This document shows positions 1 to 10,706 of a stretch of 64,000 bases of DNA, in pieces. Origin of the DNA: Glebionis coronaria (lineage: Eukaryota; Streptophyta; Magnoliopsida; Asterales; Asteraceae); the NCBI GenBank assembly GCA_025667525.1, contig CM046877.1, positions 263,659,706 to 263,723,705 of the forward strand, read 5' to 3'. The notes below the pieces were generated by a model. The model was not told the DNA's origin and ran no database searches. It saw nothing but the letters and a program-made list of their open reading frames with translations. Position 1 is the stretch's first letter. Each line of letters begins with the position of its first letter. Both the position numbers and the translations under genes were made by a program.

Positions 1-1055
1 GTCCACATCGTGATGATTTTACTGACATTCTGGACTTCATTGAGGCTTCAAACCTAAGGTATGCTTTTACTGTATGTCCCACTATTTATGATAGTGTCAT
101 TCGTCAGTTTTGGGCATCTGCTCGTCTTGTGGTTGTGGTTGGTCGACCACGTGAACTCCATGCTACCATAGATGGACGTTCATACGTGGTTTTTGAAGCT
201 TTTATCCGTAGTTCCCTTCATCTTCAGGATGAAGATGGGGTTGTTTCCATCCCCAATGCGGAAGTGTTGGAGGGGATGGCTGCTTTAGGGTATAATCATG
301 GGGGAAGTTTAACTTCCAAAAGAATCGGTTTTCCCCCCAATGGAAGCTTATGGTGCATTTTCTGATTCATTGTTTAAGTCCCAAGTCTGGGAGTTGGGAT
401 GCTTTCCCTACTCCTTTGGCTACTGGTCTCATATGCTTAGCCCAGGGTAGGGTATTTAATTTCTCTCGTTATTTGTTTGAGGGGATGGTTAGTAATCTAT
501 CTAGTGCTGGTTCTAGGAAGAAGTTTCTGATGTATCCTAGGTTTTTACAACAAATACTAGTTTGTATCCCTCGTGATAGGACTGAACATGTGCCTTCTAA
601 GCTTACTGCCAAAGTGTATTATAATATGGTCCATAGGTTTAGTGGGGAGTGGAGGCCCCTTTCTGCGGCTATGATGGGGCTGGCTCAGGGTCCTCCTGAT
701 GTTGTGGTTCCTCCGGTTGAACAACCCGCGGAGGAACCTCAATTGAGTGATGACCCGATGGAGGAGGAGGTTCATGCTGGTGGTGCACCTCCTGTGGTTG
801 AGGAAGAGCTGGTTGAGGAAGTGGTGGTTGAAAGGCCATCCACTTCCAAGGCTGCTTCTTCTTCTTTGCCACATTCGTCTCCATTTGTGGAGACTCCCCC
901 TCCTAGTACTGCTCCACACTCTTCTGATAGGCCTACTGGTTCTAGTGCTCCTAATGTTGACCCATTTGTTGCTTCTGGTTCCAATGACGCCTTCCCTGAT
1001 CCAAGTCCTCTTGGTGGGAAAGCGGAGGAGCCTATTACACTTACTTCTCTACTTG
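1..1055 (+). pseudogene. Broken retroelement accessory ORF (partial)
   Basis: A reading frame is open from the first bases (codons in phase with position 3) and runs to a stop at 363-365. The same protein continues in another frame from about 326, reading through the motif FSPQWK and then HFLIHCLS to about 1055. A small indel near the run of six C at 333-338 therefore broke the gene. Visible blocks in order are a segment with FTVCPTIYDSVIRQFW, a basic stretch with DGR, SLHLQDEDGV, the FSPQWK motif, ICLAQGRVFNFSRYLFEGM, KFLMYPRFLQ, and a Pro/Glu/Ser-rich tail from about residue 230. I recognise this from memory as an extra ORF common in dicot, especially Asteraceae, LTR elements. It is often auto-named as a longin-like protein, but its real function is unknown. 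The left end is cut by the window. The right end is replaced at about 1056 by Copia leader sequence. Confidence 0.65.
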
Positions 1056-1096
1056 ATAAAAGTTTTAATTCTGTTATACAGAATCTGTTTTCAGAT
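1056..1096 (-). other. Remnant of Copia 5' leader left of LTR-1
   Basis: These 41 bases match, with about three differences, the leader sequence that abuts the gag-side of LTR-2, LTR-3 and LTR-4 (for example 7083-7123). To the left the match stops abruptly and the accessory ORF begins. Two readings are possible. One more array unit may once have lain to the left and been lost by deletion. Alternatively the true LTR end may be about 25-41 bp further out than the TG at 1097, for instance at the TG at 1072. Confidence 0.6.
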
Positions 1097-2102
1097 TGTA
1101 GGAAACGGTGTACACTTTTATTTTTAAAATCAAATTTACAATAAAATAACAAAAATTAAATTGACAGAATTTAAATGACAGAAAGTAATTAACAGTAATG
1201 AAGAAAGCAGTAAAACAAAGACGAGGCACGTGTTTAACACGCTTCCCTTAAAACAGATTCGCCTTCTGTTTCCCAGGGTACAACGTCCAAAGCTGTTGTA
1301 CAGCCGGACTAAACAAACTTGCTTAAAAGATCACAGAAGCCTTGCGTGTTTCTGATCGACGAGCTGCTGGAAAAAGAACTAGTAATGGAGTAAAGAAAAA
1401 GCTGCGTTTTTCTGATGATAAAAACTGAATGAGAATGGTTTATTTTATAGCTACTTCATGTCTTGGTCACCAAGACAGAATATATGCTTCTAAAATAATC
1501 AGACATACAAATCTGTTAAAAATAAACACGATTTGCATATATTTCACAAACACAAGAAAATTCTGTCATGACTTAATAAGAAAGTCTATATCTATTCCTT
1601 AAATAGATGTACAGAATTTTCTGGAAACAAAAATCGAATTTGCAGCAAAAAAGATACCGAAATCTGCCCGCACCCAAGCCAGTTTTCGGATCTGCATACG
1701 TGTCCGCAGGTCTCGTGCACAAGTTCAATAGCTTTGAACCCATTTTTGGCCTAGAAATCCCACTTTCTACACCCCCCTGCGCGCGCGTAGGCGTGGGAGT
1801 AAAAACCCACAAATGAATATTGTAGGGTAGAAACTAGGATTTCCTTATAAACATGTTTTCACTTCATGTTTCAAGCGATGTGGGACAAATATTTTTCCAA
1901 ATATTGTGTTTCACGTGACTCACTTTGAGACACGATATCTCATTCATATTAACTCCATATTGGACATACTTTAGCTCATTGCAAAGCTCTCTTCGAGGAG
2001 AACGCAAAGGTACTAAGTACTAAGAATATATATAACATATACATATATACAATTATGTCCAAAGTATTGCAAAAACCATATTTTGCAAAACATTTTCCAA
2101 CA
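1097..2102 (-). repeat. Copia LTR-1 (3' LTR of unit A)
   Basis: About 1,006 bp with TG...CA ends. On the minus strand it starts TGTTGGAAAATG and ends TTTCCTACA, so the ends form a short inverted repeat (TGTTGGAAA / TTTCCTACA). It is preceded on the minus strand by a G-rich polypurine tract. The outer end is provisional, because a further 41 bp also matches other units. It contains a GC-rich alternating stretch near 1779-1788 and a TATA-like box near 1441-1449. Confidence 0.8.
1441..1449 (-). promoter_or_regulatory. Candidate TATA box in Copia LTR-1
   Basis: The minus strand reads TATAAAATA, about 650 bp into the LTR from its minus-strand start. The same place reads TATAAATTA in LTR-2 (7468-7476) and TATAAAATA in LTR-3 (33349-33357). 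LTR-4 has lost this region through an internal deletion. The assignment rests on motif and conservation only. Confidence 0.35.
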
Positions 2103-2115
2103 ATCCCCCACATGA
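2103..2115 (-). other. Polypurine tract of unit A
   Basis: On the minus strand the sequence just before LTR-1 is ATGTGGGGGAT, immediately followed by TGTTGG. This is the standard Copia plus-strand primer site. The same tract sits beside LTR-2 (8136-8148), and as AAGTGGGGGAT beside LTR-3 (34023-34035) and LTR-4 (61937-61949). Confidence 0.75.
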
Positions 2116-2438
2116 ATGGGAATCGGTCGAAAACAAACGAAAGTTTCAGTAAAAATTTTGCGGTTAAGTCCTGCATAGGATAGGTAGGTGTAACCCTTTG
2201 AACCTTCCCTTGTGAGATGCACTTAGTCTCCTAGATCTGAGTAGACGCGATGTCCTTGAACTCAGCCTTTGTTTACGTAGACGAAATTACACACTCACAC
2301 AAGACTCTCCCTGACCTTGTCAAGTCCTCATAGTCGTGTTCGTTATGGTCATGAACACTCGCCTGGTTCTGCAAGAGCTCTTAGAAATTGCGCCCCCATA
2401 ATTTCCTTTGAAGCGACCCCACTTATCTCTCACATAGG

Positions 2439-2522
2439 TGATTTCATCTTGAATCATTAAAAACATATGTTTTATGATTTCATCTTGAATCATTATGCTT
2501 TATGATTTCATCCTGAATCATT
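2439..2522 (-). repeat. Triple hairpin repeat in Copia 3' UTR (unit A)
   Basis: Three copies of a roughly 20-bp unit, TGATTTCATCYTGAATCATTA, lie at 2439-2458, 2475-2495 and 2503-2522, separated by 7-16 bp. Each unit is an imperfect palindrome, with TGATT and AATCA as arms. The same triplet occurs in units B (about 8471-8556), C (about 34360-34442) and D (about 62274-62358). It lies between the end of pol and the polypurine tract. Confidence 0.7.
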
Positions 2523-2595
2523 ATGCCATATGTTTAACCTCTCAACATGTCACATTGTTCTAGGAATGGACTAGGAAAGTTACTGTATTAAGTAA

Positions 2596-2609
2596 CCCCC
2601 CCCCCCCCC
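2596..2609. repeat. Poly-C tract in Copia 3' UTR
   Basis: A run of 14 C. At the same place unit B has 12 C (8629-8640), unit D has a run of C broken by one T (about 62431-62443), and unit C has lost the run. It is a length-unstable homopolymer and may also be a sequencing or assembly trouble spot. Confidence 0.7.
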
Positions 2610-2711
2610 ACATTGACGTGACTTCTCCCACATTTCTATGATTAGGTTTTCCTATTGAACCCATATCTTGGGATCTCCAGTCAACTGGGTTAGGTTTTCC
2701 TTCATAGAAAC

Positions 2712-5700
2712 TCATTCCTTTAAGGGCTTTAGTCGCATTCCTTTAGACGACTTACTAACTAACTCTCTGCTTAAGCCTTTTGTAAGCGGATCCGCGATGT
2801 TATCCTTTGACTTCACATTGTCAATTGAGATAACACCTGTTGAGAGTAGTTGTCGTACAGAATTATGTCAACGACGGATATGTCTAGACTTACCATTATA
2901 CATTGTGCTATGAGCTCTGCCAATTTCCGATTGACTATCACAATGTATACTAATGGCCGTTACCGGTTTAGGCCACCTGGGTATGTCCTCTACGAATTGA
3001 AGTAGCCATTCCGCCTCTTCTCCGCATTTATCTAACGCGATAAATTCTGATTCCATCGTGGACTTAGCTATTACAGTTTGCTTGGAAGACTTCCAAGATA
3101 TAGCAGCCCCTCCTAGTGTAAACACATATCCACTGGTCGATCTAGAATCCTTTACGTCAGATATCCAATTTTCATCACTGTATCCTTCAATAACAGACGG
3201 ATATTTAGCATAATTCAGTCCATAATCACGACTGTATCTCAAATAATGAAGTACCCTAGTCATACCTTTCCAATGTGCATCACTTGGATTACTAGTATAT
3301 CTACTCAGCCTGCTAACAACATATGCTAAGTCAGGTCGGGTACATGTCATCAAATACATTAACATGCCAATAATTCTTGAATACTTTAATTGGGCAACAC
3401 CTACGCCTCTATTTTTAGATAGATGCAAAATGGTGTCTATTGGAGTTCTAGCTAGGCCGGAATCCCCCGCATTATGAGTATTAAGAATTTTGTCCACGTA
3501 ATGTGCTTGACTTAATGCAAGTCCACTTTGAGTTCGTATGATCTTTATTCCAAGGATCACATCAGCCAAACCCATATCTTTCATGTCAAACTTTGATTTC
3601 AACATGTCTTTAGTAGACTTGATCATCTTGTCGTTACTGCCAACGATATGCATATCGTCGACATAAAGACACAAGATTACATATCCACTATTTGTGTCTT
3701 TGACATAAACACACTTGTCGCATTCATTAATTTTGAATCCACCCTCTAGCATGGCGTGATCAAACTTCTGATGCCATTGTTTTGGAGCTTGCTTTAAGCC
3801 ATACAATGACTTAACAAGCCTACAATCTTTGCTCTCTTGTCCAGGAGCCATGAAACACTCGGGTTGGTTCATGTATATTTCTTCTTCTAAATCTCCATTT
3901 AGAAAAGCCGTTTTCACATCCATTTGGTGAACTTCTAAATTTCTTAATGCGGCAATAGCAAGAATCATCCTAATAGAAGTTATTCGCGTAACAGGCGAAT
4001 AAGTATCAAAGTAATCTAGACCTTCGCGCTGTCTAAAACCTTTGATCACCAATCTTGCTTTGTACTTATCAATGGTGACATCAGCTTTCATCTTTTTCTT
4101 GAAGATCCATTTATAGGGTAGTGGTTTACAACCAGGAGGTAAATCCACGAGCTCCCAAGTATGATTTTGTAAATTAGACTCTATTTCACTATTAATCGCT
4201 CCTTTCCATCGAGGCCCTTCCAAGGAATTTACAGCTTCTTGATAAGTAGTGGGTTCATTTTCTACCATAAAAGACACAAAATCGGGTCCAAATGATTTCT
4301 CGGTTCTCGCCCGTTTGCTTCTTCTAGGTTCAACCTCTTCTTCCTCGGGTTGATCTTGTCTCTCATCTTGGAGATCATTATCATCGTGTTGTCTCTTATC
4401 TTGGACAACTGCATCATCTATTCTAGATGTTCTTCCATTTTCCTTCTTTAAACAAGGAAATATGTTTTCAAAGAAGGACGCATTCCTTGATTCCATAACT
4501 GTGTTCTTGTGTATATCTGGATTTTTTGAATCATGTACAATGAAACGATACGCACTACTATTCTTAGCATATCCAATAAATATACAATCCACAGATTTAG
4601 GTCCAATCGTTTGGGTCTTAGGTATCAGCACAGCTACCTTGGCTAGACACCCCCACACTCGTAAGTACTGGTATGATGGTTTTCTTCCCATCCACAGTTC
4701 ATATGGGGTTTCCTCTTTATCCTTACGAGGTATCTTGTTTAAAAGATAAGTAGCCGTTAGAATGGCTTCCCCCCACATGTCCCGGCTCAAACCAGAACTT
4801 AACAACATGGCATTAACCATCTCTTTCAAGGTACGGTTCTTCCTTTCGGCAATACCGTTTTGCTGAGGTGAATAAGGAGCAGTAAACTCATGTCTAATTC
4901 CATGTTTCGCACATAGATCAGCAAAAGGAGACACATATTCACCTCCTCTATCACTTCGTACAACCTTGATTTTCCTACGAAGTTGATTCTCAACTTTGGT
5001 TTTGTATAGAACAAACTTGTCTATAGATTCATCTTTACTCTTCAACAAGTAAACGTAGCAGTAATTTTTGCAATCATCAATAAACGTGATGAAGTACTTA
5101 TTGCCACCTTTTGTGGGTAGTGATTTCAAATCACATATGTCTGTGTGTATCATATCAAGTTGTTCGGTTTTTCGTTTAACCGATTTGAAAGATGATCTTG
5201 TAAGTTTGGCTTCGACACAAGTTTCACACTTATAATTTGAATCAATATGAAAATTTGGTATGCCATTAAATTTAATCAAACGACGCATTGAATTAAAATT
5301 AACATGTCCAAGACGGCCATGCCACACATTAGAAGACTCAATCAAGTAAGCAGAAGAATTGATTTTATTGATATCATTCTTAACAACTATTACATTGAGC
5401 TTAAACATACCATTCAGGGCATACCCCTTACCAACATACATTTGATTCTTAGAAAGTACAACTTTATCAGACTAAAAAACAAGACGAAAACCAAACTTAT
5501 TCAAAAGCCATCCGGACACAAGATTCTTGCGAATCTCCGAAACATACAAGACTTTAGTCAACTTGAGCTCTTTCTCGGATGTCATCTTCAAAATAACATC
5601 TCCTTCGCCCTTGATATCAGCAGTTGCAGAGTTGCCCATGTACAACTTCTCTCCATTGTCAACCGCTCTGAAAGAGTGAAACATACTCTTGTCAGCACAC

Positions 5701-5990
5701 ACATGACGGGTTGCCCCAGTATCAACCCACCATTCATTATTATTAGAACCTACCAGTTTAACTTCAGAGATCATGGTAACGACATCCGACACCATAGCAA
5801 TCATGTCCACATTAGCATTCACCATATTAGCCTCGCGTGGAGTCATCCACTTTGGCGCTTTGCAATTAGCAGCACGATGACCTGGCTTGTCACAGTTGAA
5901 TGAATTTCCTTGGAACTTCTGCTTCGCATTTCCAGCCTTAGGAACAAAGGTACTCAGACTTCCCTTTGCTCTTCTTGTCATTCTTCCCTT
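2712..5990 (-). pseudogene. Copia pol of unit A (PR-IN-RT-RH), broken
   Basis: On the minus strand, reading from the right: protease with the DTGA active-site motif (about 5725), GAG-pre-integrase with WHGRLGH and CETC zinc ligands (about 5220-5330), integrase core with TDICD, FIDD and [15 protein letters not shown] (4700-5150), acidic linker with PRRSKRART (about 4315), reverse transcriptase with LYVDDM (about 3655), and RNase H with [18 protein letters not shown] and the SEFIALDKC block (3000-3170). Breaks are an in-frame TAG near 5474 between protease and integrase, and a CGA-to-TGA change near 2868, about 50 codons before the natural stop at 2712-2714. A frameshift near 5945 separates it from gag. 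The protein would catalyse polyprotein processing, cDNA synthesis and integration if intact. Confidence 0.85.
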
Positions 5991-6750
5991 TTCCAAAGCT
6001 CTTGCCTTTAGACTTTGAAGAAGACGAACCATGCTCAACCATATTTGCCTTGGCAGAATCAGGTGTATAAGTGTTTTTCTGAGCCATCTTGTTGTCCTCT
6101 TCAATACGAAGACGAACAATCAAGTCTTCAACAGTCATCTCCTTTCGCTTATGCTTAAAGTAGTTTTTAAATTCTACCCAGCTTGGAGGTAACTTTTCAA
6201 TGATAACAACAACTTGAAAAGTTTCACTCAAAGTCATACCCTCAGCATGAATGTCGTGTAGCATAACCTGCAGATCTTGAACCTGAGTTATCATACTCTT
6301 TGAATCAACCATCTTGTAATCCAAAAAGCGAGCTACCACGAACTTCTTTGTACCAGCATCCTCAGTTTTGTGCTTGCGTTCCAACGACTCCCATAATTCT
6401 TTGGCAGTCTTAGTCTTGTAGTACACATTGTATAAAGAGTCCACCAAACCATTCAGAATATAGTTGTGACACAAGACGTCTGAATGTTTCCATGCTTCAA
6501 CAGCTTGCACGGCTTGTTGATTTTCGAGTACACCTTCTTTAGGAGGTTCCACCTGAGGTACAGTCTCCTTTAAGAACTTCGCAAGGTTCAAAGTAGTGAG
6601 ATAGAAGAACATCTTCTGCTGCCACCTCTTAAAATTCTGTCCATTGAATTTTTCTGGTTTTTCAGCATGATTAGCAACTGTGTGGGTAACTAGCGCAACA
6701 GTTACTTTCATAGTAGTAGTTGCAGGAATTTCAGGAGTGCTAGTAGATAT
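5938..6750 (-). pseudogene. Copia gag of unit A, broken
   Basis: The minus-strand frame carries the UBN2-type gag of Copia, with [18 protein letters not shown] near the start, [13 protein letters not shown], and a Lys/Ser/Gly-rich tail. The start codon position (6748-6750) reads ATA where unit C has ATG, so the first in-frame Met is now at 6711. A one-base insertion near 5945, relative to units B and C, shifts the frame just before the zinc knuckle. The knuckle itself, now in the pol frame near 5880-5910, has its first Cys changed to Ser (SFNCDKPGH). Confidence 0.8.
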
Positions 6751-6860
6751 TATGAAAGATCAAACAAGATCAAAACACAAACAGTTAGACAACTATTATA
6801 AATCTGTATATAAAAAATTCAGTCGTGATCTCTATATACTTATAGTAGATCTGCTTCAAA

Positions 6861-7032
6861 GAAACTCAATCTTGGTTTCAATGAATCAGATGCAATTATC
6901 AAAAATATTAGTTTAACAGAAACACAATCTTGGTTTCAATAATCTGATTAGAAAAACTGCTAAAAAAACGTTAACTGTTAATAAAAATCTGTAAATTAAA
7001 ACTGATTTCCAGTGAAACTCAATCCCGGTTTC
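6861..7032 (-). repeat. Three hairpin repeats in Copia leader (unit A)
   Basis: A 19-bp element, GAAACYCARYCYYGGTTTC-like on the plus strand, occurs at 6861-6879, 6919-6937 and 7014-7032. GAAAC and GTTTC form the arms of a small hairpin. Units B and C carry all three copies at the same spacing (about 32741-32920 and 51091-51270). The repeats lie between the LTR and the gag start. Confidence 0.6.
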
Positions 7033-7123
7033 GGCAGAAACAGTTTATAAATAAATCTGATAAAATTATTAATCTGATTTTAATAAAAGTTTTAATTCTG
7101 TTAAACAGAATCTGTTTTAAGAT

Positions 7124-8135
7124 TGTAGGAAACGGTGTACACTTTTATTATAAAATCGAATTTACAATAAAATAACAGAAATTAAATTGACAGAATTTAA
7201 ATGAGAGAAAGTAATTAACAGTAATGAAGAAAGCAGTAAAACAAAGACGAGGCACGTGTTTAACACGCTTCCCTTAAAATATATTCGTCGTCTGTTTCCC
7301 AGGGTACAACGTCCAAAGCTGTTGTACAGCCGGACTAAACAAACTTGCCTGAAAGATCACAGAAGCCTTGCGTGTTTCTAATCGACAAGCTACTGGAAAA
7401 AGAACTGGTAATGGAGAAAAGAAAAAGCTGCGTTTTTCTGATGATAAAATCTGAATGAGAATGGTTTAATTTATAGCTAATTCATGTCTTAGTCACCAAG
7501 ACAGAATATATGCTTCTAAAATAATCAGACATACAAATCTGTTAAAAATAAACACGATTTGCATATATTTCACAAACACAAGAAAATTCTGTCATGACTT
7601 AATAAAAAAGTCTATATCTATTCCTTAAATAGATGTACAGAATTTTCTGGAAACAAAAATCGAATTTGCAGCAAAAAAGATACCGAAATTTGCCCGCACC
7701 CAAGCCAGTTTTCGGAGCTGCATTCGTGTCCGCAGGTCGCGCGCTCGTGCACAAGTTCAGTAGCTTCGAACACGTTTTTGGCCTAGAAATCCCACTTTCT
7801 GCACCCCCCCTGTGCGCGCGTAGGCGTGGGAGTAAAAACCCACAAATGAATATTGTAGGGTAGAAACTAGGATTTCCTTATAAACATGTTTTCACTTCAT
7901 GTTTCAAGCGATGTGGGACAAATATTTTTCCAAATATTGTGTTTCACGTGACTCACTTTGAGACACGATATCTCATTCATATTAACTCCATATTGGACAT
8001 ACTTTAGCTCGTTGCGAAGCTCTCTTCGAGGAGAACGCAAAGCTACTAAGTACTAAGAATAAATATAGCATATACATATATAAAATTATGTCCAAAGTAT
8101 TGAAAAAAACATATTTTACAAAACATTTTCAAACA
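7124..8135 (-). repeat. Copia LTR-2 (shared by units A and B)
   Basis: About 1,012 bp and collinear with LTR-1. It serves as 5' LTR of unit A (leader on its left) and at the same time as 3' LTR of unit B (polypurine tract ATGTGGGGGAT on its right). There is no target duplication on either side, which is the signature of a shared-LTR junction. Confidence 0.85.
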
Positions 8136-10706
8136 ATCCCCCACATGAATGGGAATCGGTCGAAAACACACGAAAGTTTCGGCAAAATTTCTGTAGTTAA
8201 TTCCTGCATAGGATAGGTAGGTGTAACCCTTTGAACTTTCCCTTGTGAGATGCACTTAGTCTCCTAGATCTGAGTAGACGCGATGTCCTTGAACTCAGCC
8301 TCTTTTTATGTAGACGACAATACACACTCACACAAGACTCTCCCTGACCTTGTCAAGTCCTCATAGTCGTGTTCGTTACGGTCATGAACACTCGCCTGGT
8401 TCTGCAAGAGCTCTTAGAAATTGCGCCCCCACAATTTCCTTCGAAGCGAACCCACTTATCTCTCACATAGGTGATTTCATCTTGAATCATTAAAAACATA
8501 TGTTTTATGATTTCATCTTGAATCATTATGCTTTATGATTTCATCCTGAATCATTAAGCCATATGTTTAACCTCTCAACATGTCACATTGTTCTAGGAAT
8601 GGACTAGGAAAGTTATTGTATTAAGTAACCCCCCCCCCCCAACATTGACGTGACTTCCCCCATATTTCTATGATTAGGTTGTCCTATTGAACCCAGATTT
8701 TGGGATCTCCAGTCAACTGGGTTAGTTTTTCCTTCATAGAAACTCATTCCTTTAAGGGATTTAGTCCCATTCCTTTAGACGACTTACTAACTAACTCTCT
8801 GCTTAAGCCTTTCGTAAGCGGATCCGCGATGTAATCCTTTGACTTCACATAGTCAATTGAGATAACTCCTGTTGAGATTAGTTGTCGTACCGAATTATGT
8901 CGACGATGGATATGTCTAGACTTTCAATTATAAATTTTGATATGAGCTCTGCCAATTGCCGATTGACTATCACAATGTATACTAATGGCCGTTACCGGTT
9001 TAGTCCACCTGGGTATGTCCTCTACGAATTGACGTAGCCATTCCGCCTCTTCTCCGCATTTATCTAACGCGATAAATTCTGATTCCATCGTGGACTTGGC
9101 TAGTATATTTTTCTTGGAAGACTTCCAAGATATAGCGGCCCCTCCTAGTGTAAACACGTATCCACTGGTCGATCTAGAATCCTTTATGTCAGATATCCAA
9201 TTTGCATCACTGTATCCTTCAATAACAGATGGATATCTAGCATAATTCAGTCCATAATCACGACTGTATCTCAAATAATGAAGTACCCTAGTCATAGCTT
9301 TCCAATGTGCATCACTTGGATTACTAGTATATCTACTCAGCCTGCTAACAGCATATGCTAAGTCAGGTCGGGTACATGTCATCAAATACATTAACATGCC
9401 AATAATTCTCGAATACTCTAATTGGGCAACACCTACGCCTCTATTTTTAGATAGATGCAAACTGGTGTCTATTGGAGTTCTAGCTAGGCCGGAATCCCCC
9501 GCATTATGAGTATTAAGAATTTTTTCCACGTAATGTGCTTGACTTAATGCAAGTCCACTCTGAGTTCGTATGATCTTTATTCCAAGGATCACATCAGCCA
9601 AACCCATATCTTTCATGTCAAACTTTGATTTCAACATGTCTTTAGTAGACTTGATTATCTTGTCGTTACTGCAAACGATAAGCATATCGTCGACATAAAG
9701 ACACAAGATTTCATATCCACTATTTGTGTCTTTGACATAAACACACTTGTCGCATTCATTAATTTTGAATCCACCCTCTAGCATGGCGTGATCAAACTTC
9801 TGATGCCATTGTTTTGGAGCTTGCTCTAAGCGATACAATGACTTAACAAGCCTACAAACTTTGCTCTCTTGTCCAAGAGCCATGAAACCCTCGGGTTGGT
9901 TCCTGTATATTTCTTCTTCTAAATCTCCATTTAGAAAAGCCGTTTTCACATCCATTTGGTGAACTTCTAAATTTCTTAATGCGGCAATAGCAAGAATCAT
10001 CCTAATAGAAGTTATTTGCGTAACAGGCGAATAAGTATCAAAGTAATCTAGACCTTCGTGTTGTCTAAAATCTTTGATCACCAATCTTGCTTTCTACTTA
10101 TCAATGGTGCCATCAGCTTTCATCTTCTTCTTGTAGATCCATTTATAGGCTAGTGGTTTACAACCAGGAGGTAAATCCACGAGCTCCAAAGTATGATTTT
10201 ATAAAATAGACTCTATTTCACTATTAATCGCTACTTTCCATTGAGGCCCTTCCGAGGAATTTACAGCTTCTTGATAAGAAGTGGGTTCATTTTCTACCAT
10301 AAAAGAGACAAAATCAGGTCCAAATGATTTCTCGGTTCTCGCCCGTTTGCTTCTTCTAGGTTCAACCTCTTCTTCCTCGGGTTGATCTTGTCTCTCATCT
10401 TGGAGATCATTATCATCGCGTTGTCTCTTATCTTGGACAACTGCATCATCTATTCTAGATGTGCTTCCATTTTCCTTCTTTAAACAAGGAAATATGTTTT
10501 CAAAGAAGGACGCATTCCTTGATTCGAATAAATATACAATCCACAGATTTAGGTCCAATCGTTTGGGCCTTAGGTGTCGGCACAACTACCTTGGCTAGAC
10601 ACCCCCACACTCGTAAGTACTGGTATGATGGTTTTCTTCCCATTCATAGTTCATATGGGGTTTCCTCTTTATCCTTACGAGGTATCTTGTTTAAAAGATA
10701 AGTAGC
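8136..10706 (-). pseudogene. Copia unit B, 3' segment (RT-RNase H)
   Basis: This minus-strand segment covers the 3' UTR (8136-8753), RNase H, RT and the acidic linker into the integrase tail. The natural pol stop is at 8754-8756. A GGA-to-TGA stop lies at 8924-8926, a TAG near 10096 and a TAA at 10199-10201. About 85 bp present in units A and C are missing at about 10526, removing the integrase-linker region around the motif for a conserved Arg-Phe block. RT keeps YVDDM (about 9690). The segment ends at the insertion point of the non-autonomous Gypsy element, whose target duplication GTAGC is 10702-10706. Confidence 0.8.
10702..10706. repeat. Left target-site duplication of Gypsy insertion
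   Basis: GTAGC here and GTAGC at 17939-17943 flank the element. In unit A the same place (about 4759-4766) reads uninterrupted, with only one copy. Confidence 0.85.

Larger units (their letters stand above)
2103..7123 (-). mobile_element. Copia array unit A, internal region
   Basis: This is the most complete internal unit, about 5.02 kb between LTR-2 (5' side on the minus strand) and LTR-1. It holds a leader (about 6751-7123), gag, pol and a roughly 600 bp 3' untranslated stretch (2103-2711) with a polypurine tract, triple repeat and poly-C run. No later element has inserted here. I could not find a normal tRNA-iMet primer site (TGGTATCAGAGC) next to LTR-2. Confidence 0.85.

Noticed and set aside
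557..1152. Minus-strand and alternative plus-strand frames over the Pro/Glu-rich tail
   Set aside because: They are low-complexity shadows of the plus-strand accessory ORF.
1779..1800. Alternating GC stretch in Copia LTR as Z-DNA switch
   Set aside because: It is only about 10 bp and varies between LTR copies. There is not enough to support a claim.
5304..5903. 199-residue plus-strand frame opposite Copia pol (similar at 31325-31900)
   Set aside because: It is antisense to clear protease and integrase coding sequence and is explained as its shadow.
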